In this document: positions 30,418 through 39,179 of the stretch, piece after piece
Layout: each line of letters opens with the position of its first letter
How positions within the stretch are numbered: position 1 is the first letter of the stretch
DNA from: an uncultured Holophagaceae bacterium
GTDB lineage: Bacteria; Acidobacteriota; Holophagae; Holophagales; Holophagaceae
DNA: 61,240 nt
Direction of reading: 5' to 3'
Assembly (NCBI GenBank): GCA_903868115.1
Contig: CAIPUA010000177.1
Coordinates: 1-61,240, forward strand
Position numbers and translations under genes: made by a program
Notes under the pieces: generated by a model
What the model was told of the DNA's origin: nothing
The model's database searches: none
The model's input: the letters and a program-made list of their open reading frames with translations, nothing else

Positions 30418-30587
30418 GGAAGCCTCCTGTCGTTGTCGTCCTCGAGCATCTGGTACTTCGCATCCTCGCTGTGCTCACCCCACTCGCCCCGACGGAACGT
30501 TCTCACGAAGAAGAACACCGCCAGGGCGAACATGAGGGCGAAGAACAGGTAGGCGAAGTAGATGCTCGGATAGGTGTAGTCGTTCAT
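30414..30587 (-). CDS. CcoQ/CcoS-like small membrane protein
   Basis: 57 residues from ATG 30587, seven bases after ccoO. One membrane helix (FAYLFFALMFALAVFFFV) is followed by RTFRRGEWGEHSEDAKYQMLEDD. The acidic tail with EDAKYQ is shared with the ccoS-like gene at 36129-36332. By place it would be ccoQ, by tail it resembles the maturation protein CcoS. The start upstream at 30641 would run into ccoO, so I use 30587. Confidence 0.75.
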   Translation of the reverse strand: MNDYTYPSIYFAYLFFALMFALAVFFFVRTFRRGEWGEHSEDAKYQMLEDDNDRRLP

Positions 30588-30594
30588 TGCGCGC

Positions 30595-31164
30595 CTACTT
30601 CTCGTAATCCTTGGCCGGGCGCCAGTCCTTGGCGCGTCCAAGATTCTGCATATAGGCCACCAACGCCTTGAACTCCACGGGATCGTTCACGATCCAGGGG
30701 TAGGTCGGCATGACCGAACCCTTCACGAGGTCACGGGGATTGCGGAAGTGGCTACGGTGCCACTGCTCGTCGTACTTGCCGCCCACGCGGGCCAAATCAG
30801 GTCCGGTGCGCTTGGTGCCGAACATGTGGGGATCCTCGAAGACGAATTCATCGGGAGTGGAAATGGGGGCATCCACGCCCTTCCATCCGTAGCGCTTGGT
30901 GTCGGCCAGCAGGGTTCGGATCTGCTGGGTGTGGCAGTACCAGCAGCCTTCCCGGACATAGATGGCCTTGCCCTTTTTCTGAAGGTCCGTCAGGGGGACG
31001 AGCTTGCCTGTCACACCCTTGGCGGGATCCTGATTATCGAAGGGTTTGGCCCAACTGGTATCGATCAGGGGCGGCACCACGGTGGTGAGCAGGCCTCCAA
31101 TGAAGAAGAGGACCAGGGAGATGACAACGGCCCAGAGTGCACTGGAATCAGCTTTCTTGAACAT
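30595..31164 (-). CDS. ccoO: cbb3 oxidase monoheme cytochrome c subunit CcoO
   Basis: Passes electrons to the CcoN catalytic subunit. 189 residues. One N-terminal anchor (WAVVISLVLFFIGGLLTTVV), then heme c site EGCWYCHTQQ, FGTKRTGPDLARVGGKYDEQ and the Met ligand region KGSVMPTYPWI. These are all CcoO hallmarks. The gene follows ccoN by 21 bases. Confidence 0.96.
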   Translation of the reverse strand: MFKKADSSALWAVVISLVLFFIGGLLTTVVPPLIDTSWAKPFDNQDPAKGVTGKLVPLTDLQKKGKAIYVREGCWYCHTQQIRTLLADTKRYGWKGVDAPISTPDEFVFEDPHMFGTKRTGPDLARVGGKYDEQWHRSHFRNPRDLVKGSVMPTYPWIVNDPVEFKALVAYMQNLGRAKDWRPAKDYEK

Positions 31165-31185
31165 GATCGCGCTCCTTTCCGCGGC

Positions 31186-32586
31186 CTAGGAGGCCGCCTC
31201 CTCGGTGGTGCCCATGACCGTCGCCAGGACGTTGTAGGCGAACAGGATGATGCCGATGAAGATCAGCACACCGGAGAAGAAGCGGACCAGCCAAATCGGC
31301 TTCAGTGCCACCACGGTGTCGATGAAGGGGATGGACCAGGTGTTCCACTGCCAACCCTGCCAGAAGCCACCCAGCCATAGCGTCACAAAGAAGCCGAGGC
31401 CGCCGATCATCATCATCCAGTAGCTCCAGTTGGCCAACGCCTGGGAGTGCAGGGCCTTGCCCCACATCTTGGGCACCGCGAAGTAGGTGCCGGCGATGGC
31501 GAAGAAGCTGAAGCAGCCGAGCACCGCCATATGGGCGTGGCCCGGGATCCAGTCGGTCTTGGAGACGATGGCACTGACCGTGCGGAGGCTGTGCATGGGG
31601 CCCTGGAAGCAGGTCAGCAGGTAGAACACCACCCCGCTCATGAGGAATTTCAGGGCGACGTTCTCGCGGAGCTGATGCCACTGCCCCTTCATGGTGGCAA
31701 AGAGATTGTAGACCACGGCCCACACGGGAATCAGCAGCATCAAAGAGAAGGCAATGGCGATGGTCTGCAGCCATTGGGAAATGGGCCCGTGAATCATGTG
31801 ATGCGCGCCCGTCCAGACATAGACGAAGGCCAGGGACCAGAAGCCCACCATGGACAGCTTGTGGCTGTGCAGGGGGGTGTTGGAACTGCGCGGGATGAAG
31901 TAGTAGGCCAGCCCCAAGCCGACGGGCGTGAAGATCAGGCCTACGGCGTTGTGGACATACATCCAGTTCAGGTTGGCCTGGTTCGTGCCGGTGGCGAAAA
32001 GGGTCGCAAAGTTGCCGGTCAGGTAGACGAAGGCCGTCCAGACGATGCAGCCCATGACATACCAGATCGTCACATACATGGCCGTGTACTTGCGCTGGGC
32101 CACGGTCATGAAGAGGTTGGCTCCGAACATGATCCAGGCGATCACGACGAGCACATCCAGGAACATGGGAAGTTCCGCGTACTCCCAGCCCTGGTTCCAG
32201 CCCGCCAAGAGGCTGACTACCGCCCCGAGAATGATGACATTCCAGAGCACCGCCGTGGCAACCCCCAGCTTCTCGCTCCATAGTTTCACGCCGCAAAGCC
32301 GAGGAATCACATAGAAGGTCAGCCCCATGTCCGCGGCCAGCAGCCACCCGAAGAGCATGCCGTTCACATGCAGGGGGCGCAGGCGCCCGTAGGAGAGCCA
32401 GGACACCGTGCCCATGAAATCGGGCCAGACGAACTTGGCAGAGATCAGGATGGCGATGATCCCGACGATGAAGAAGTACGCGATGGAGCTCACGATGAAC
32501 CAGCGCGCCGTAAGGTCCTCATGGATGAGGGCTCCAGTTGGGGCTGCGGCGCCCCCGGTCTCAGCCCGGCTAATTTGCTGCTGCAT
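31186..32586 (-). CDS. ccoN: cbb3 oxidase catalytic subunit CcoN
   Basis: Heme-copper oxidase subunit I that reduces oxygen with high affinity and pumps protons. 466 residues, about twelve helices. Heme and copper ligands can be read: [36 protein letters not shown] and [10 protein letters not shown]. It lacks the helix-VI Tyr-His pair of A-type oxidases, as expected for the C family. Its start overlaps the end of the 7-heme cytochrome gene by 17 bases. Confidence 0.97.
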   Translation of the reverse strand: MQQQISRAETGGAAAPTGALIHEDLTARWFIVSSIAYFFIVGIIAILISAKFVWPDFMGTVSWLSYGRLRPLHVNGMLFGWLLAADMGLTFYVIPRLCGVKLWSEKLGVATAVLWNVIILGAVVSLLAGWNQGWEYAELPMFLDVLVVIAWIMFGANLFMTVAQRKYTAMYVTIWYVMGCIVWTAFVYLTGNFATLFATGTNQANLNWMYVHNAVGLIFTPVGLGLAYYFIPRSSNTPLHSHKLSMVGFWSLAFVYVWTGAHHMIHGPISQWLQTIAIAFSLMLLIPVWAVVYNLFATMKGQWHQLRENVALKFLMSGVVFYLLTCFQGPMHSLRTVSAIVSKTDWIPGHAHMAVLGCFSFFAIAGTYFAVPKMWGKALHSQALANWSYWMMMIGGLGFFVTLWLGGFWQGWQWNTWSIPFIDTVVALKPIWLVRFFSGVLIFIGIILFAYNVLATVMGTTEEAAS

Positions 32587-34378
32587 GCTGGCCTCCTTTG
32601 GGTTTTGGGTTGATACCGCGAATGAAGTTGACGAGATCTCCGACTTCGTTGGTGCTCAGGCCGTAATCGATCCAGGGGGGCATGGCCGTGCCCTGGACGC
32701 CGTAGAGAATGGAGTCGAAGAGACGCCGGTCATTGACGCTTTCCACGAAGGCACCGTTGCGCAGGTTCCGAGGCCTGGGAAGGATATCCAGGGCGTTCAC
32801 ACCCTTGCCATCGCCCTTGGGTCCGTGGCAACCCGCACAGCGATTGACGAAAGTCGTCTGGCCACGGGTCATGGATTCCGGGCTCATGGGCACCGGATTG
32901 CGGTCCGGCAGGTCCCGGGCCTTCAGTTCGCGCCGAGGCTCCTTGGTAAAGGTCTCCTGGATGTAGTCCAGCAGGCTCTTGGCCCGGGTTTCGTCCAGCA
33001 CCTTGCCCCACGCGGGCATGGAGGTGCCGGGAACTCCGCTGCGGATGGAAGCCACTAGGCGTTCGGTGGGCTTGGAATTCATGAAGCCGGACTTGGTGAG
33101 ATCCCGCGGGAAGGGGTCCAGATGCTGGCCGATGGGCCCTTGACCATCGCCCTTCTCGCCGTGGCAACGAAGACAAAAGGCCTTGTAGGTGGCGTCAGGG
33201 GTGCTGAGGACCGGGACCGTTCGCAGGCCGCTGAGGTAAGCGGTCATGGCCTTGAACTCGGCCTCCGTGAAACGGAAGGCGGGCATGATCGAATCCGGCA
33301 TGGTGGAACGAGGATTCTTGAAGTGTTCCAGAAGCCAGTCCTCGCCCTTGAGGAGACCCTCGAAGCTGAGGTCCGGCGCGACACCGCCATCCTTCTCGCC
33401 AACCTTGTGGCAGGCCGCGCAGGCACGGTCCGCCACCAGCTTCTCGCCCTGCTGGACCATCTCGCCGGGCTTGATTTCCACAGGCTGGGGACCGGCCTTG
33501 GAGGGTTCGCCGCCCGTCAGTTTGACCTTGAAACGGTCGATCTCGGTTTCGGCGAAGTTGCGCCCCTTGCGGCTCTTGAGGAAAACCACCAGGGACTTGA
33601 CCTCGTCATCTTTCAGCCTGAACTTCGGCATAATCGAAGTGGCCAACACGGACTTTGGATCCGCGATCCGGGCCCAGAGGTAGTCCACCTTCCATGTGCG
33701 GCCCACTTCAGTCAGATCAGGACCGATGGTGCCTTCCGAAATGCCCTGGATACGGTGACAGCCGTAGCAGTTGGAAGCGTAGAACAGTTGGCGGCCGCGC
33801 TCCACGGTGGGTGTGCTCTTGAATCCGCGTTCCGTATGGCACTGGACACAGTTGGCTTCGAGGAATGCCTTGCCCTTGAGCTTGGGGGCAAAGTCCTTAC
33901 GCCAGTGCTCCTGGGTGGCATAGCCGAGCAGCGGCTCGGGCCAGTATTCATCCTCGCCGTGGCTGTATTTGGGTTCCAGACCCCGGCCCTGGCCGTCATG
34001 GCACACCGTGCAGCCGAATTCGGCAAACTTGTGGCGCCGTTCCCATTTCCCGTTCTTCTGGGTATCGCCCAATTCCAGGGAGTAAGGGTGGGTCTTCAGG
34101 GGATGGGCCTTCGCGGCGAAACGGGGATCGTCGGACGCGATGTGGCAGGTGGTGCAGCGATCCACCCGCGTCTCGCCGAAATTGCTGACGACGATCTGCT
34201 CGATGGCAGGCTTCCGTTCGGCCAGGGCCGCACGCTCAGCGTCGGTCTTGGCCAAGCTGCGCGCCTGGCCGAAATAGGCGATCTGGTTGCGTTCCCACTT
34301 CTGGAAGAACTGGTTATAGAACACGACCCCGTGGATCAACAGGATCAGGAAAGTGCCGATGGCAAGCGCGAGTCTCAT
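32570..34378 (-). CDS. Membrane-anchored heptaheme cytochrome c linking bc and cbb3 modules
   Basis: 602 residues with one N-terminal anchor ([18 protein letters not shown]) and seven CXXCH sites at residues 75 (CTTCH), 123 (CTVCH), 177 (CVQCH), 204 (CYGCH), 320 (CAACH), 402 (CLRCH) and 514 (CAGCH). The last four each sit in a mono-heme cytochrome c fold, with downstream Met-containing loops ([38 protein letters not shown]). The first three resemble a multiheme NapC/NrfB-like packing. It lies between cytochrome b and ccoN, in place of cytochrome c1, and no other cytochrome c of the bc complex is present. It is the likely electron bridge to CcoO. Confidence 0.93.
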   Translation of the reverse strand: MRLALAIGTFLILLIHGVVFYNQFFQKWERNQIAYFGQARSLAKTDAERAALAERKPAIEQIVVSNFGETRVDRCTTCHIASDDPRFAAKAHPLKTHPYSLELGDTQKNGKWERRHKFAEFGCTVCHDGQGRGLEPKYSHGEDEYWPEPLLGYATQEHWRKDFAPKLKGKAFLEANCVQCHTERGFKSTPTVERGRQLFYASNCYGCHRIQGISEGTIGPDLTEVGRTWKVDYLWARIADPKSVLATSIMPKFRLKDDEVKSLVVFLKSRKGRNFAETEIDRFKVKLTGGEPSKAGPQPVEIKPGEMVQQGEKLVADRACAACHKVGEKDGGVAPDLSFEGLLKGEDWLLEHFKNPRSTMPDSIMPAFRFTEAEFKAMTAYLSGLRTVPVLSTPDATYKAFCLRCHGEKGDGQGPIGQHLDPFPRDLTKSGFMNSKPTERLVASIRSGVPGTSMPAWGKVLDETRAKSLLDYIQETFTKEPRRELKARDLPDRNPVPMSPESMTRGQTTFVNRCAGCHGPKGDGKGVNALDILPRPRNLRNGAFVESVNDRRLFDSILYGVQGTAMPPWIDYGLSTNEVGDLVNFIRGINPKPKGGQHAAAN

Positions 34379-34388
34379 GCGGGGCTCC

Positions 34389-35666
34389 TTACCAAGGGGT
34401 CACAAAGGCCCAGTTCGGCCCACGGAAGAAGGTTCCGATGATCACGAACACGATGTTCACGATCACGAAGGTCAGGAAGATCGTATTGGCCAGCAGGCGT
34501 TCCCGGGCGAACCACCTGCCCACGCCCGCGCTACCCCGATCGATATAGGGCGTCAGGAAAAGCAGGAACACAAAGAGCCCCGGCACCCCGATACCGCCCC
34601 AGAAGGCCGAGTAGCTGACCATTTCCTGCAGGCCTAGGAAATACCAAGGGGCCTTGGCAGGGTTGGGGGGAAGCATCACATTGACCGGCTCCTCCAGCGG
34701 CGCATCGAAGAGCAGCGCAAGCAGAAGAATGGCGGAGAGCGTGACCACGAAGACGAAGAGCTCAGCCCGGAAAAGGTTCGGCCAGCTGAACACCGTGTTG
34801 TCGGGCACTTTGCCCGCCGCATGCAGGGGACCGCGTACCAGACCCTGCACGCCGTAGGTGCGGTGGGGTTCCAGGACGGAGGAACCTTCCGGGAATTCCA
34901 GGGCCGGAATGGCATCGGCCTCCGCTGGCCGGGAAAGGCCGCCATCCTTGCGGATGCGCCAGAAGTGGAAGGCGATGAAAAGAGTCAGCACGGTGGGCAG
35001 CACGGCCACATGCAGGACGTAAAAGCGGAGGAGGGCTTCCTGGCCGACACTGGTGCCACCCATGAGCAGGAACTGAATGTCCTTGCCGATCAGCGGTGCA
35101 TAACCAGCGATGGCGGTGCCCACCGTGATGGCCCAGAAGGCCAGCTGATCCCAGGGCAGCAGATAGCCCGTGAAGCTCATGAAGAGGGTAAGCAGGAAGA
35201 GAATGACGCCCAGCACCCAGTTGAACTCCCGAGGCTTCTTGTAGGAGCCCGTGAAAAAGACCCGGCACATGTGCATGAAGACCACTGCCACCATGCCGTG
35301 GGCACCCCAGCGGTGCATGTTGCGCAGGAACATCCCGAAGGCCACGGTGCCGCGCAGATCCAGCATCCGGTCGTAGGCCTGGGTGGTGGAGGGCACGTAG
35401 TAGAACATCAGCAGGATGCCCGTCACCACCAGGATCACGAACAAGAAGAAGGACATCAGCCCCAGGCCAAGCGTGAAGAGGGGCCTGAGGGAATTCTTGT
35501 GCACCTTCACCGGGTGTATGTGCAGGAAGAAATTGGTGAAGGAAGTGGCCGAGCGCTCCAGATCATTGGAGGGAATGGGGTTTCGGAAAATGGAACTCCA
35601 CACGTTCCGTGGCAGTTCCACCAAGGTCGTCCACAGCGAGAGTCGGGGTTGTTTCTTGGGGCTCAT
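34389..35666 (-). CDS. petB: Cytochrome b of a bc-type quinol oxidase
   Basis: 425 residues from ATG 35666, which overlaps the Rieske stop (ATGA). Full-length b (not split as in b6f). The paired heme histidines lie in [20 protein letters not shown] and [18 protein letters not shown]. The Qo-site motif is [11 protein letters not shown]: the Glu of the PEWY motif is replaced by Ala-Pro. Eight membrane segments can be counted. With the Rieske protein it oxidises quinol and bifurcates electrons. Confidence 0.94.
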   Translation of the reverse strand: MSPKKQPRLSLWTTLVELPRNVWSSIFRNPIPSNDLERSATSFTNFFLHIHPVKVHKNSLRPLFTLGLGLMSFFLFVILVVTGILLMFYYVPSTTQAYDRMLDLRGTVAFGMFLRNMHRWGAHGMVAVVFMHMCRVFFTGSYKKPREFNWVLGVILFLLTLFMSFTGYLLPWDQLAFWAITVGTAIAGYAPLIGKDIQFLLMGGTSVGQEALLRFYVLHVAVLPTVLTLFIAFHFWRIRKDGGLSRPAEADAIPALEFPEGSSVLEPHRTYGVQGLVRGPLHAAGKVPDNTVFSWPNLFRAELFVFVVTLSAILLLALLFDAPLEEPVNVMLPPNPAKAPWYFLGLQEMVSYSAFWGGIGVPGLFVFLLFLTPYIDRGSAGVGRWFARERLLANTIFLTFVIVNIVFVIIGTFFRGPNWAFVTPW

Positions 35667-36154
35667 AGCGACAGATAGCTCCCAGGCTGAATCACGGTGT
35701 CCTTGTCGACTTCGATCTCCCCGTTGGGAGTGAGCGAGACCTTGTACCAGGGCAGGGGACGAGGCGCCGGGCCGCCCGTCACATTCCCGTCCTGGTCGAA
35801 GCGGGAACCGTGGCAGGGACACGCGAAGCCGGTATCGCTGAGACCCACGATGCAGCCCAGTTGGGTGCAGGTGGTCGATACGGCGGCCAGGCGGTTACCT
35901 TCCCGAATCACCACAATCCGCTGGGCTCCCAACGCCATCCGCGCGCCTGGGGGGAAATCCTCGGGCTTACCGATGCTGAAACGCTGGGGCTGACCAGAGG
36001 CGGTCCGCGGCTTGATGAACACGAAGTTCGAGATGGCGCTGAAGACCCCGGAGCCTACCAGGCCGACGCCGGTGAGCCACCCCAGCATGCGCCGCCGGTA
36101 GCTCCCATCCGGGGAGAGGGTCCCTCCGCTAATTTTTTTTAGATTCACTGCCAT
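35663..36154 (-). CDS. petA: Rieske 2Fe-2S protein
   Basis: 163 residues from ATG 36154, which follows AGGAGGCG. A twin-Arg-like RRRMLG precedes a membrane segment ([21 protein letters not shown]). The cluster motifs are CTQLGC and CPCHGS, complete with all four ligands. High-potential Rieske features (Ser in HGS) are present. The first codons overlap the 3' end of the ccoS-like gene by 26 bases, including an A8 run. Confidence 0.95.
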   Translation of the reverse strand: MAVNLKKISGGTLSPDGSYRRRMLGWLTGVGLVGSGVFSAISNFVFIKPRTASGQPQRFSIGKPEDFPPGARMALGAQRIVVIREGNRLAAVSTTCTQLGCIVGLSDTGFACPCHGSRFDQDGNVTGGPAPRPLPWYKVSLTPNGEIEVDKDTVIQPGSYLSL

Positions 36155-36332
36155 GCGTCGCCTCCTGGGAAGCAGTTGCTTCTTTGCTTTTCTCTTCATC
36201 CGACCAAAAGACCTGATACTTCGCATCCTCGATGTTCCGAAACCAGTCCCGCTTTACGGCGAACACGAACAGAAACACGGCCCCAAGTCCCATGGCGAGA
36301 CTCGCTGCGATGGTCACCCAGCTCAGATCCAT
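36129..36332 (-). CDS. ccoS: CcoS-like cbb3 maturation protein
   Basis: 67 residues from ATG 36332 (GGAGG upstream). One membrane helix ([17 protein letters not shown]), then [20 protein letters not shown] and a Lys/Ser/Glu tail. The short cytoplasmic acidic tail with ED...YQ is typical of cbb3 maturation protein CcoS. It is the first gene of the operon, directly before the Rieske gene. Confidence 0.8.
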   Translation of the reverse strand: MDLSWVTIAASLAMGLGAVFLFVFAVKRDWFRNIEDAKYQVFWSDEEKSKEATASQEATHGSESKKN

Positions 36333-36393
36333 GGCAGGCCTCCGCTGGATGGCCAAGCAAGAGAATGCTGGTTTTCAGAGATTCGTTGTGAGG

Positions 36394-36421
36394 ACCCTAC
36401 GCTGACAGCTTCAGGTGTCAA
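36394..36421 (-). promoter_or_regulatory. Promoter of the bc-cbb3 operon
   Basis: On the minus strand: -35 TTGACA (36416-36421, consensus), 16-base spacer, -10 TAGGGT (36394-36399). A TGACA-N8-TGTCA dyad (36403-36407 with 36416-36420) covers the -35 element and could be an operator. It starts transcription about 60 bases before the ccoS-like gene. Confidence 0.6.
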
Positions 36422-36477
36422 GGTCGAGCATTTGTTCGGGCGAATGGGGGAAGGAAACGTCATGGAAATCCCGTCTA

Positions 36478-36930
36478 TCACGACTGGAGGGCGTGGGAGC
36501 TGCGGTGGGCGTCGAGGTGGCCGTCCGTTCCTTGGGCCAGGGAATTGAAGCGCACGGAATCCAGATAGCCCTCCAGCGTGCGAGTGGCCCCGGTCCATGC
36601 GTTCTGGACAGGACAGAAGGCGGATAGTGGGCAGGCCTTGGGGTCATCCACGCAATGGTTGATGACGATGCCCCCTTCCGTTGCCCGGACGAGGTCGAGC
36701 AGGGAGATCTCCGAGGCGGGGCGCTTCAAGGCCACGCCTCCGTTGGAACCCCGGGTGGTTCGGAGAATCCCCGCGCTCACCAACTCCGCGATCAGCCGTC
36801 GCACAAAGGGCGCGGGCAACAAACGCTGCTCAGAGATCTGGCGGATGGAGACTTGGTTTCCCTCGGGCAGACAGGCCAAGTGCAGCACGATGCGTGCTGC
36901 GTAATCGGTCCGACGGGAGATCCCAAGCAT
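36478..36930 (-). CDS. Rrf2-family Fe-S transcriptional regulator
   Basis: 150 residues. Winged helix (RTDYAARIVLHLACL, SIRQISEQRLLPAPFVRRLI, then LRTTRGSNGGVALKRP). Three cysteines in CVDDPKACPLSAFC have spacing C-x6-C-x5-C, like NsrR/IscR-type cluster ligands. It lies directly upstream of the bc-cbb3 operon on the same strand, so a sensor of NO, oxygen or Fe-S status controlling that operon is the simplest reading. The ligand spacing (x6) differs slightly from IscR (x5) and NsrR (x4), so the signal is uncertain. Confidence 0.9.
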   Translation of the reverse strand: MLGISRRTDYAARIVLHLACLPEGNQVSIRQISEQRLLPAPFVRRLIAELVSAGILRTTRGSNGGVALKRPASEISLLDLVRATEGGIVINHCVDDPKACPLSAFCPVQNAWTGATRTLEGYLDSVRFNSLAQGTDGHLDAHRSSHALQS

Positions 36931-36956
36931 AGGTCCTCATGAAAGGTGGTGCGTTG

Positions 36957-36988
36957 GGTAATATTACCAATGTGGTTACCATGGTCAA
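36957..36988 (-). promoter_or_regulatory. Promoter with palindromic operator for the rrf2 gene
   Basis: Minus strand: -35 TTGACC (36983-36988), 16-base spacer, -10 TAATAT (36961-36966). A perfect 12-base palindrome, GGTAATATTACC (36957-36968), overlaps the -10 and a GGTTACC lies in the spacer. This fits self-repression by the Rrf2 protein. Confidence 0.65.
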
Positions 36989-37116
36989 GAGGGCTAGAAC
37001 TTTTTTTTGACGGGTCAGAGGGTCCGGGGTCGTGAGCGTGGGGTTGTGCGAAGTCACCAACTTGACGGGTTCCTGAACGGGTCCCATCCTGATCCGTCGA
37101 GGTCTTTGTCAGTTCC

Positions 37117-37240
37117 ATAGCGCGATATCCAGAAAGGTGGAGGGATGGGCCCTGTGAAACCTTGGCAACCTGCTTGTATGTAGGCGTGGTGCCAATTCCC
37201 CCCGGAACGGCATGGCCGCACTCGGGAAAGATGCTGAGCT
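37117..37240 (+). promoter_or_regulatory. SAM-I riboswitch
   Basis: Conserved pieces in order: AAGGTGGAGGGAT (37134), TGAAACCTTGGCAACC (37155-37170), GTGGTGCCAATTCC (37186-37199), a variable hairpin, and GAAAGATGCTGAGC closing P1 near 37225-37240. These match the S-box core almost base for base. It lies about 95 bases before the methionine operon, whose genes are its usual targets. I could not resolve the expression platform: no T-run follows, so control at translation is possible. Confidence 0.92.
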
Positions 37241-37334
37241 TTGCAGGAACGGCAGGGATCTAAACTGGAAGCCACGACCCCTGCGGTCGAGGTGTCGCAC
37301 TTGGGCTGCCGAAGTCTTTCAAACCCGAGGTCCC

Positions 37335-39179
37335 ATGTCCATTCCCTTCCTAGATGCCCTGCAGGCCGGCCAGCGCTTTCTCTTCGATGGCTCCACGCCC
37401 ACGGTGCTGTATGAGCGCGGGCTCTTCATCAACCGCAGCTTCGATGAAGCCAACCTGGTCTCCCCGCAGATGGTCCGAGGCATCCTCGAGTCCTATCGCG
37501 CCGCCGGAGCCCAGGTGCTCACGACCAACACCTGGGCCGCGAACCGGGCCAAGCTCTGCGGCTACGGTCTCGGGGAACAGCTGGCAGAGATCAATCGGGC
37601 CGGTGCGAAACTCGCCTGCGAGGCCCTTGGCGAAGGACCGGGCTGGGTGGCCGGCTGCATCGGGCCCCTGGGACTCCGCATCGAACCCTGGGGGCCCACA
37701 TCCTTCGAGGAGGCCAAGGGCTACTTCAAGGAGCAGGCCCAGGCGCTATTGGAGGGCGGCGTCGATCTCTTCGTGCTGGAATCTTTTGGCGATCTCGATG
37801 AAATCCACCAGGCCATCCTCGGCATCCGGGAGTTGGGCGGGTATCCGATCGCGGCCATGATGACGCCCAACGACGAGGGCCAGACCATCTACGGCACCGA
37901 ACCCGAGTGGTACATCCGCAAACTGGCCGAATGGGGCGCGGACCTGGTGGGCGTGAACGGCGGCAGCGGACCCGCGCCCCTTCTGGATCTGTTGCGGCGC
38001 TTCAAGGCGGTGACGGATCGGCCCCTCATTCTGCAACCCAGCGCTGGCCTGCCGCGGATCGTGGACGGGCGCATGCTCTACATGGCGAGCCCCGAATACC
38101 TGGGCGAGTTCGCGCGCCAAGCCTTCCAGCTCGGCGTGCGGGCCGTGGGCGGATGCGCCGGCACCACACCCGCCCACACCCGCACCATGCGAGGTGCGCT
38201 GGCCCAGGAACAGGCCTTCGTGGAGGTCAAGCCCGAAATCCGGGAGCCCGAGCCAGGACACCCAGCGACGGTGCCTTTCTCGGAGCGCAGCACCTTCAGC
38301 CGGAAGCTGGCCAAGGGCACCTTCGTCACCACCGTGGAACTGGTGCCTCCCAAGGGCGCGAGTGCCGAGAAACTGCTGGAGAAGGCGGCCCGCTGCAAGG
38401 AACTGGGCGTGGATGGCATCAATGTGCCCGACGGACCGCGCGCCATGGCGCGGATGTCCGCCCTGGCTGCGGCGGTGCTCATCGAACAGCGCGTGGGCAT
38501 CGAGGCGATCCTCCACTTCGCGTGTCGGGACCGGAATCTGCTCGGCATGCAGAGCGACCTTATCGGTGCGTCGGCGCTGGGTCTGCGGAACCTTCTGGCG
38601 GTCACCGGGGATCCACCCAAACTGGGCCCCTATCCGCACGCCACGGCGGTCTATGATGTCGACTCCATCGGCCTGGTGAATATTCTGGCCCGGCTCAATT
38701 CGGGCCATGATCTGGGGGGCAGCAGTATCGGAACCTCCACCGCCTTCAGCATCGGTGTGGGCGCGAACCCCGTGGCGCTCGATCTGGCGCGGGAACAGGA
38801 ACGCTTCCGCTACAAGGTCGAGGCGGGTGCCGAATGGGCCATCACTCAGCCGGTCTTCGATCCCGATTCCCTCTTCCGCTTCCTGGATTTCGCGGTGCCC
38901 CTCGGGATTCCTGTGCTGGCGGGCATCTGGCCCCTCAAGAGCCTGCGCAACGCCGAGTTCATGGCCAACGAAGTGCCCGGCGTCTTCGTGCCCAAAGCCC
39001 TCCTGGAGCGCATGGCCAAGCGCAGCAGCGCCGAGGACCAACTCAAGGAGGGGCTGGCCATCGCGGCGGAGTTGATCGACCGCGTGCGATCCGCCGTCCA
39101 GGGTCTTCAGGTCAGTGCGCCCATGGGGCAGGTGGATCTGCTGGAGGACCTGCTGCGCCAGTCGAAGGGAGGGGCGTGA
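37335..39179 (+). CDS. Homocysteine S-methyltransferase-like/methylenetetrahydrofolate reductase fusion
   Basis: 614 residues from ATG 37335 (GAGG upstream). Residues 1-300 have the homocysteine-methyltransferase barrel; from about 325 comes MetF (VTTVELVPPKGASAEKLLEKA, FACRDRN, NLLAVTGDPP, NGADPVALDLA-like end of helix, QPVFDPDSL), as in Bacillus YitJ. The zinc cysteines of the first half are degraded: the usual NC is NG at residues 208-209 and GGCC is GGCA at 272-275, leaving only Cys274. So the MetF half is credible while methyl transfer to homocysteine is doubtful. It is under the SAM riboswitch and coupled to the ferredoxin gene. Confidence 0.92.
   Translation: MSIPFLDALQAGQRFLFDGSTPTVLYERGLFINRSFDEANLVSPQMVRGILESYRAAGAQVLTTNTWAANRAKLCGYGLGEQLAEINRAGAKLACEALGEGPGWVAGCIGPLGLRIEPWGPTSFEEAKGYFKEQAQALLEGGVDLFVLESFGDLDEIHQAILGIRELGGYPIAAMMTPNDEGQTIYGTEPEWYIRKLAEWGADLVGVNGGSGPAPLLDLLRRFKAVTDRPLILQPSAGLPRIVDGRMLYMASPEYLGEFARQAFQLGVRAVGGCAGTTPAHTRTMRGALAQEQAFVEVKPEIREPEPGHPATVPFSERSTFSRKLAKGTFVTTVELVPPKGASAEKLLEKAARCKELGVDGINVPDGPRAMARMSALAAAVLIEQRVGIEAILHFACRDRNLLGMQSDLIGASALGLRNLLAVTGDPPKLGPYPHATAVYDVDSIGLVNILARLNSGHDLGGSSIGTSTAFSIGVGANPVALDLAREQERFRYKVEAGAEWAITQPVFDPDSLFRFLDFAVPLGIPVLAGIWPLKSLRNAEFMANEVPGVFVPKALLERMAKRSSAEDQLKEGLAIAAELIDRVRSAVQGLQVSAPMGQVDLLEDLLRQSKGGA

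Noticed and set aside
37062-37090. Promoter for the riboswitch RNA (TTGACG at 37062-37067)
   Set aside because: No acceptable -10 at 16-18 bases; the true promoter could not be placed.
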